Shown here: piece after piece, positions 58,698-64,000 of the stretch
How the letters are laid out: every line of letters begins with the position of its first letter
Position numbering within the stretch: position 1 is the first letter of the stretch
Assembly: GCF_000373265.1 (NCBI RefSeq)
Contig: NZ_KB890765.1
Coordinates: forward strand, 186,001 to 250,000
Length of the DNA: 64,000 nucleotides
Source: Pontibacter roseus DSM 17521
GTDB taxonomy: Bacteria; Bacteroidota; Bacteroidia; Cytophagales; Hymenobacteraceae
Direction of reading: 5' to 3'
The notes under the pieces: generated by a model
The model's database searches: none
What the model was told of the DNA's origin: nothing
Seen by the model: the letters and a program-made list of their open reading frames with translations, nothing else
Program-made: the position numbers and the translations under genes

Positions 58698-61600
58698 TTA
58701 TTTCCTGATAATGATTTTGTGCGTCGTGGTCGCCTGGCCGGTGCTGATGGTGAAGTAGTAGATGCCAGAGGCCATACCTTCCAACGACAGCGCCGTTTCG
58801 TTGTTCGCCTCCTCAGCCGACAGTTCCTGCTGCCGCACCTGCTGTCCTTGGGCGTTCGCCACCGTCACCACTACCTTGCCTTCAGCCTGCTTCGCCAGCT
58901 TCAGGGTAATGCGGTTCTGCGCCGGGTTCGGGTAGAGGATGTCCTGTGGCTGTGCCGCTACAGCGGTTGCTACGCTAGTTTGGGAGAGCGTGCCGGCTTT
59001 GAGCACCAGGGTCTCTGTAGTCGCGCTAGCATCGCCTCCAAAACGGGAAGTCACATGGGCTTTGCTCGTTACCGTGGTCGGGTTGGAGACAATGTCTACG
59101 TCATCCACATACCAGCCCGTGGCACCTGTGAGCACATCAGAACCCATACGGAAGCGGATGAGCACGCTCTGGCCTTTGTAGGAACTCAGGTCGGCTATGG
59201 TTTGAATGTAACCGTCGCTGTTGCCGGTGAAAGCCGAGCCCACAATGGTAGAGGCATTGGTCAGCGGGATATTGCCGTTATACCCGTTCTGTGTCATCTT
59301 GCTGCCCAGGTTGCTCCAGGTGAGGCCTCGGTTTGTGCTGATTTCTACCACGCCGCCGTCAAAGCCGGCTTCGGTGGCAAAGCTGTGCCAGAAGCGGAGC
59401 TGGGCGTTCTCGCCTACCGTGATGGGCTGCGCCGTGATGAGGTACTGGTCGCTGAAGGCATCCGGGTCCACAGCAAACCAGGAGGTGGTGCCGCTGTGAG
59501 GGTTCTTGGTGCTCAGCTGCCAGTCGCTCAGGCTCAGGCCGCGTGCCGTCTTCCATTTGGCGCCGCCATTCTCCATGTCATCGTGGAAATAGACGGTGGT
59601 GCCGGTGCCCTTGTTCACCCGCACTTTGAAGGAGCGCTCAATGGTCTCGTCCTGCGCCATCTTCACCGACTTGAAGGTCACCACGCCGTTGGATAGTTTT
59701 GGAGCATCTTTCGTCGTCTCCTGCACAAACACGGTACCCTCAGGCAACGGGTTTGTGATGGTCACACCACTTACGGCTCCTTTCGTATCGTTCGTCACCT
59801 TGATGTTATAGGTCAGCACGTCGCCATCTGCCACCGGGGCAGGAGTGGCCTGCAGCTTGATAGCCAGTTTTGGCTCGCAGGAAGGCGGCATGTCGAAGGC
59901 CTCTGTGCCATCGGTCAGGTCATCGTTGCTGCCTTGGGTGGCGCTGTAGCCGAGGCCTCGCTTGGCGAAGGCCCGCCAGATGTGGCACTGGTTGGCACCA
60001 CCGTTGTTGATGCGGTCAGCGGCCAGAATGGCGTCACGTGCATCGATAAAGCCGGGACTGCAGGGCTGCAGTTTCAGGCCATCCATCACCAGTTGCAGGG
60101 CGATGTTGTTGCCGCCTTTGCCGCTGTAGATATTTGGGTCGTAGCCATACTCGTCAATCAGGTTCCAGGTCATGTCCCACAGCATAGTAGCCCAGATGAA
60201 GCCCACACCGTGCGGCACCGAGATTTCTGGGTTGGAGACCATGCCGTAGGTATAGGGGTTGATGCCCATATCGGTGCTGTAGGGAGCCGGACGTATACCG
60301 CCGCCGTCCGTACCTTCTGACATCACATAAGTGCCAATGCCGCGCCGCTGTGGGCCGGTGTCGCCGGCCTTCATCGTCATGTACAGGCCGAAGAAGTCGC
60401 TCCAGCCTTCGCCACCCTGCTCAGCTCCGGTCAGGCATTGCGTATTCGGTCCGCCGGTGAGGCGTGTGGAGATGCCGTGTCCGTACTCGTGTGCGATGAT
60501 GCCGTTGTCCAGGTCGCCGTCGCGCAGCGGAGGGACACCACCTTCGTTCCGCAGCGCGCCTGTCAGGCCCTGGCCCAGTGCGGCCTTCAATTTGTCGCCA
60601 TCGGCTTTGCTGATCATGATGGCCGGTATAAGTACGAGCGCACCGGTCTCATCGCCCCCCATCGACATGGCCGGACCATCCTCGTTATTCACCACGATTA
60701 CGGCTGTGGCACCTGAAGCCTGCGCGTTCAAAGCTTTGGAGATAAAGGAGCAATCGCCACGGTCTACCAGGGCGATGTTGCCCAGTATCTCCAACTGGTT
60801 GTTGAAGGGCAGCGGCACGGAACCGGCCGGTAGTTCAGGTGCGGCGTTGCAACCATTGGCCGGGTCAGCCATCACAATCTTTCCAGAAACCCCTGTCGCG
60901 GTGATGTCGGGTCCGAAGGCTGCCTGTATACCTGTATAGGAGCCCGCCACGGACGATGGCGCCGTAATGTGCAGCAGTGGGGCCGCCACCGAGGAAGTCC
61001 AGAGGTACATCTGCATACGGCCAGGTATACCATCCTGCAAGGTCAGGAAGTTGGCATTGTTGGTGCCGCCGCCGTCCTGGGCCTCCGCCATCACGCCATC
61101 CAATCCTATACCTTCGCCGGAGAAGTTGGTCTGCTGAAAGTTACCGCTGGCCTCGTCAAAACCGAACTGGTAGAAGACGTCGTGCATCAGGTTGTTCCAG
61201 TAAAACAGGTTGGTGGTGGCGGCTTTCACATAGGTATCGGGCTCCTTGGTGAGGTCCAGGGGGAAGTCAAACACCAGGTTGGCGCCACCATCAGGGCTAG
61301 TGCCGGCGTTGGCTCCCAGGCGGTCTTCGTAGGCGTGCACGTTGTTGCCTTTGGTGATGGTGTAGGAGAGGAGGCCGTCGTTGTGCCAGCCCAGCGGGGA
61401 GGCAGTCAGGTTTTCCTTGCCTGTCACCAAGGTTCTGTCGCCGTGGCTAGGAGTCTCAAACGGCACGTCGTATACCCGGTAGGAACCACTGGCGGCCACT
61501 GACGCCGCGACTACGCTGCGTGGCGCGAAGGCCTGGGTATAGAAATCCCGCTGGGCTTTCAGGCGCTCCTCTTTGGAGGCAGTTTTGCCTTGCCTGTTCT

Positions 61601-62324
61601 GTCTAGCGAAGGTTTTCGCCTCGCCCGGGGCATCCGTCACCACAGGCGTTCCCCAGTTGTCGTGAATCACCAGGTCCTCTTTCTTCAGCACATCACCGGT
61701 GGCCGCATCAATGCGCGTCTTCCAGTAGTGCTGCGCGTCCAGGTTGTAGATGTCCACCTCCCAGGCCAGGCGCACGTCGCCGCTCGGCATGCGCTGGTAT
61801 ACCAGCTTGGCAGGTATAGGGGAGAGCGAAACGCCGCCATCGCTGAGCAAAACTGCCTTGGCTGCAGCGGGAAGCTTGGCGTTTGGCGACTTTCTCTCTT
61901 TGATTTTGATGGGTTGTTTCACCTGTAACTTGAGGTGGGAAGCGGCGGCATTCGCGGCTTGCTCAGGGGAGAGGGAGGCCGCGCTGCTCTTGATGGCACC
62001 CCGCAGGTTGGGGATGAAGCGGTTGCCCATGTTGATGACATTGCCTTCTGGGTCTATGTTGATGTTGATGTTGGCATCTGCCACCTCGATGCCCTGGAAG
62101 CGCTGCCGCAGGTAGATGTGCGTCACGCCGTTGTTTTTGCTCACATACTGGTCTGTGACCACGTAGTCGGAGAGGTCTGAGGCATTCAGCTTATAAGTTG
62201 TCTTGTTCTGGTCGATGTGGCGGAGCGCTACATCCAGTGCTGACTGGGCGTCTGCTGTGCCCGGAGCCAGCAACAGAAGCAACCCCAGCAGGAACAGCAA
62301 ATTGTGCGATAATCTTTGGTTCAT
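58698..62324 (-). CDS. Secreted M36 (fungalysin-like) metallopeptidase with T9SS sorting domain
   Basis: The 1208-residue protein has a signal peptide, a fungalysin/thermolysin propeptide region (about 50-105), a PepSY-like stretch and the M36 catalytic domain with HEYGHGISTRL near residue 612. A PA domain is inserted before that (about 505-595, GNIALVDRGDCSF). After the catalytic domain come an Ig-like DUF11 segment (LAIKLQATPAPVADGDVLTYNI), a beta-sandwich, and a T9SS type A sorting domain ending 'FTISTGQATTTHKIIIRK'. It should be secreted through the T9SS to the cell surface or medium, where it digests proteins. Confidence 0.96.
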   Translation of the reverse strand: MNQRLSHNLLFLLGLLLLLAPGTADAQSALDVALRHIDQNKTTYKLNASDLSDYVVTDQYVSKNNGVTHIYLRQRFQGIEVADANININIDPEGNVINMGNRFIPNLRGAIKSSAASLSPEQAANAAASHLKLQVKQPIKIKERKSPNAKLPAAAKAVLLSDGGVSLSPIPAKLVYQRMPSGDVRLAWEVDIYNLDAQHYWKTRIDAATGDVLKKEDLVIHDNWGTPVVTDAPGEAKTFARQNRQGKTASKEERLKAQRDFYTQAFAPRSVVAASVAASGSYRVYDVPFETPSHGDRTLVTGKENLTASPLGWHNDGLLSYTITKGNNVHAYEDRLGANAGTSPDGGANLVFDFPLDLTKEPDTYVKAATTNLFYWNNLMHDVFYQFGFDEASGNFQQTNFSGEGIGLDGVMAEAQDGGGTNNANFLTLQDGIPGRMQMYLWTSSVAAPLLHITAPSSVAGSYTGIQAAFGPDITATGVSGKIVMADPANGCNAAPELPAGSVPLPFNNQLEILGNIALVDRGDCSFISKALNAQASGATAVIVVNNEDGPAMSMGGDETGALVLIPAIMISKADGDKLKAALGQGLTGALRNEGGVPPLRDGDLDNGIIAHEYGHGISTRLTGGPNTQCLTGAEQGGEGWSDFFGLYMTMKAGDTGPQRRGIGTYVMSEGTDGGGIRPAPYSTDMGINPYTYGMVSNPEISVPHGVGFIWATMLWDMTWNLIDEYGYDPNIYSGKGGNNIALQLVMDGLKLQPCSPGFIDARDAILAADRINNGGANQCHIWRAFAKRGLGYSATQGSNDDLTDGTEAFDMPPSCEPKLAIKLQATPAPVADGDVLTYNIKVTNDTKGAVSGVTITNPLPEGTVFVQETTKDAPKLSNGVVTFKSVKMAQDETIERSFKVRVNKGTGTTVYFHDDMENGGAKWKTARGLSLSDWQLSTKNPHSGTTSWFAVDPDAFSDQYLITAQPITVGENAQLRFWHSFATEAGFDGGVVEISTNRGLTWSNLGSKMTQNGYNGNIPLTNASTIVGSAFTGNSDGYIQTIADLSSYKGQSVLIRFRMGSDVLTGATGWYVDDVDIVSNPTTVTSKAHVTSRFGGDASATTETLVLKAGTLSQTSVATAVAAQPQDILYPNPAQNRITLKLAKQAEGKVVVTVANAQGQQVRQQELSAEEANNETALSLEGMASGIYYFTISTGQATTTHKIIIRK

Positions 62325-62905
62325 AGAAGGTGAGTTAGAATTAGAGATGTTACATATGGTATTATTTGTTGGGTGTTACAATCTTAAAACTGGTACTCTT
62401 CTTTGCACTATGCTGTGGATAGGGTGTCGCACAGCAGCAGGTCGGTACAGGTATGCCCTAAGGGATTGCACGGGGTATAACCTGACCATTAGCGCCTGAA
62501 TGTGCTACCTTTACGGAGATGGATTTTGCCAAGATGTATGTGTTATGACATCGTTGCGCGCTGAATTGTATGGGATTTTGTACCTTATTAAGGTATAGGG
62601 TGCCGTTCATGAACCAGAGCATACTGTAGCAGAACGTATAGGAGGCAAAATGCCTGCTGAAGGAAATCTGCTTTATAAATTGCTGTCAGCTTAACAGGAT
62701 ATGACAGGCAAGCAAAAGGGTTCTTGGAAATTATTCGCGATATATTAGGATTATTTATATTACTATTTCTGTAGATAATAAATTTACAATTGTACCAAAT
62801 TAATATTCTGTAAAGTAGGTATAGAAATAGGATAGGGTGATTATTGTACTAAAAGTGTCTGAAAAATTCGAAAACAATTTGCTCCTTCCGTTGTTAAGGC
62901 CAGCT
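62325..62905. other. AT-rich intergenic region between the M36 and ceramidase genes
   Basis: About 580 bp without a gene. The part near 62750-62830 is very AT-rich. A TACCTTTA box at 62506-62513 resembles a -7 box on the plus strand, with no gene downstream on that strand. No terminator is evident for the ceramidase. Confidence 0.45.
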
Positions 62906-64000
62906 TCAGCGTGCGTACTGTCGCAAATGTTGCAGTAAAACCTCGGTTAGGTAGCTTCCACTGTGCGGACCGTAGAAGTTCATGGCCCGTGTCTCGTATT
63001 TCTGGAGGGGGTAGTGCTCATCAGGTGTGATGTAACCGATATAGCCGCCGTTGAACCCGGTTACCAGCACCTCTCTGCCTTGCCGCTCCGCCTGCTGCTT
63101 CAAAGCGGGCAGCAACTCCCCAGAATAGTCAGCGGGAACGCCCAGCAGGATAATCTCCCCCAACTGCAAGCTGCTGACATGGGCCTGGTACCTGCCAAAC
63201 AAGCCATGGAAGAGGAAAGGGGCGAAGCGGAAGGTCTTGTTCAGGCGCCACTGTGGTTCTGGCAGCTCCAATTCATGTCTCGAGTAGCCAAGGGTGGCCG
63301 TGCTGTCCATTTTCACATGAGGCAAGGCACGACGTATAACATGCGCCAATCGCTGCCCTACAGCTTCCGTGCTTTCATGGGTGTCGCCATGGGGTGTTAC
63401 TACCTGGTGACTGGCCACTGCGCCGGCTGCGAAAGCCGCAAAGTCCACGGTTTGCTCCAACTCGTCCACCAGTTCCCCCGGGTAATCCCGCGAAAGTACC
63501 GGCTCCATGGACGGCAGGATGGTGGGATGCGCCGCAAAGGTGCTGAGTATGGCTGTTTTGCCAGCAATCTGCTCTATTTGTAAGAAGCGCACGGTCGTAT
63601 CCAGCCGGGCTCTGGAGCCAGTGAGGCGATTGGCTACCAATCGTGGAGCCCCGGCTTCCCCGTACCCGATGCGCGCCGGAAGTTTGTTCGCCCGCGCCTC
63701 CACGATGCTCTGCACAATCCGCGCCGTTGTCTCATCCACCAGTTGTTGGCTATACCTGCCGGCCAGGAGCCAGCCAGCCAGTTTTTTACCCCATCCGCCA
63801 AAGCTGCTGTGCGTATGGGTGGCAGTCAGGTATACCTGACCCGGCTCCAGACCAAGGGCGGCATACTCCTCTTCCAGCGCGGCAGCAATGGTCATGGGCA
63901 CAATCAGCATATCCAGCGTCACCAGTACCGCCTCAGTTTCTCCATTATCAAAAGCGAAGGTGCGCACCCATACCGAGTCGTGCACCTCCTGGTAGCGCAG
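62906..64000 (-). CDS. Neutral/alkaline ceramidase-like protein (N-terminus beyond the window)
   Basis: The reading frame stays open to the right edge (5 further codons LRYQE before VHDSVWVRTFAF), so the true start lies outside. The 364 visible residues show the neutral ceramidase N-domain: 'VLVTLDMLIVP', 'VYLTATHTHSSFGG' (the THTHS zinc-site motif), 'STFAAHPTILPSMEPVLSRDYPGELVDELEQ' and 'LLGVPADYSGELLPALKQQA'. In this family the enzyme hydrolyses the amide of ceramide. The C-terminal Ig-like domain of longer members is absent. Confidence 0.9.
   Translation of the reverse strand: MRYQEVHDSVWVRTFAFDNGETEAVLVTLDMLIVPMTIAAALEEEYAALGLEPGQVYLTATHTHSSFGGWGKKLAGWLLAGRYSQQLVDETTARIVQSIVEARANKLPARIGYGEAGAPRLVANRLTGSRARLDTTVRFLQIEQIAGKTAILSTFAAHPTILPSMEPVLSRDYPGELVDELEQTVDFAAFAAGAVASHQVVTPHGDTHESTEAVGQRLAHVIRRALPHVKMDSTATLGYSRHELELPEPQWRLNKTFRFAPFLFHGLFGRYQAHVSSLQLGEIILLGVPADYSGELLPALKQQAERQGREVLVTGFNGGYIGYITPDEHYPLQKYETRAMNFYGPHSGSYLTEVLLQHLRQYAR

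Noticed and set aside
58674..59696. 340-codon open frame opposite the M36 protease
   Set aside because: Antisense shadow of a long GC-rich gene.

Overview
The window is about 64 kb of a Bacteroidota chromosome, most likely Cytophagales/Hymenobacteraceae (Pontibacter or a close relative; the genus is an inference from protein character and sequence style). Supporting signs are a SusC/SusD pair, proteins with C-terminal type IX secretion (T9SS) sorting domains, an arsenosugar cassette typed as in Bacteroidetes, TAnnTTTG-type -7 promoter boxes, and the absence of Shine-Dalgarno sequences ahead of most starts. GC is moderate (mid-50s %) with AT-rich intergenic stretches. No phage, plasmid, transposase, CRISPR array or rRNA operon is present. 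The only RNA gene seen is one tRNA with a CAU anticodon.

Layout. 0-5 kb: leftward genes for an ABC ATPase (cut by the edge), a lipoprotein amidase, an SRPBCC protein, a VF530-type small protein, an OprO/P-like porin and pgk. 5-6.1 kb: repeat island 1. 6.2-12.1 kb: a double-length D-Ala-D-Ala ligase, a three-PASTA membrane protein, a T9SS cargo protein and a rhodanese. 12.1-12.7 kb: repeat island 2. 12.8-20.8 kb: M50 protease/HAD pair, tRNA, SusD/SusC, CsbD and a barrel-like exported protein. 20.9-25.6 kb: a TonB-dependent receptor, repeat island 3, OsmC and an unrecognised protein. 25.9-34.4 kb: HPF, SDR, DsbA-like, DUF1801, a CDF metal exporter, an OmpR/HK two-component pair, SulP and a PorT-like barrel. 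34.5-41.6 kb: a Gly/Ser/Tyr-rich SWFGD protein, a small Ig-like lipoprotein, topoisomerase III, DUF2905, YdcF and an aldehyde dehydrogenase.

41.9-44.4 kb: an arsenosugar operon (peroxidase-like CMD protein, ArsS radical SAM enzyme, rhodanese lipoprotein, DUF2064 glycosyltransferase). 44.4-51.2 kb: L,D-transpeptidase, a lipoprotein, DUF2461, DUF1801, dienelactone hydrolase, a DHFR-like protein, a BesA-like esterase and an AT-rich orphan membrane protein. 51.3-54.8 kb: a three-gene glycosyltransferase operon. 55-64 kb: bacterioferritin-comigratory peroxiredoxin, two tandem paralogous lipoproteins, patatin, a small membrane protein, a secreted M36 metalloprotease with T9SS tail and a neutral ceramidase cut by the right edge.

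The strongest signal outside the genes is a short iterated word, GGTATAG/CTATACC (often AGGTATAG, and its fusion palindrome AGGTATACCT). It occurs throughout coding and noncoding DNA at a rate I judge about 25 times chance from a hand count of the first 10 kb. Second is a composite repeat island, with family A and family B elements in the same relative order, present three times and once inverted. Third is a low-complexity [G/S]Y[G/S] protein carrying two SWFGD-AERRRRMD motifs. The rest is mainly ordinary core and envelope biology.
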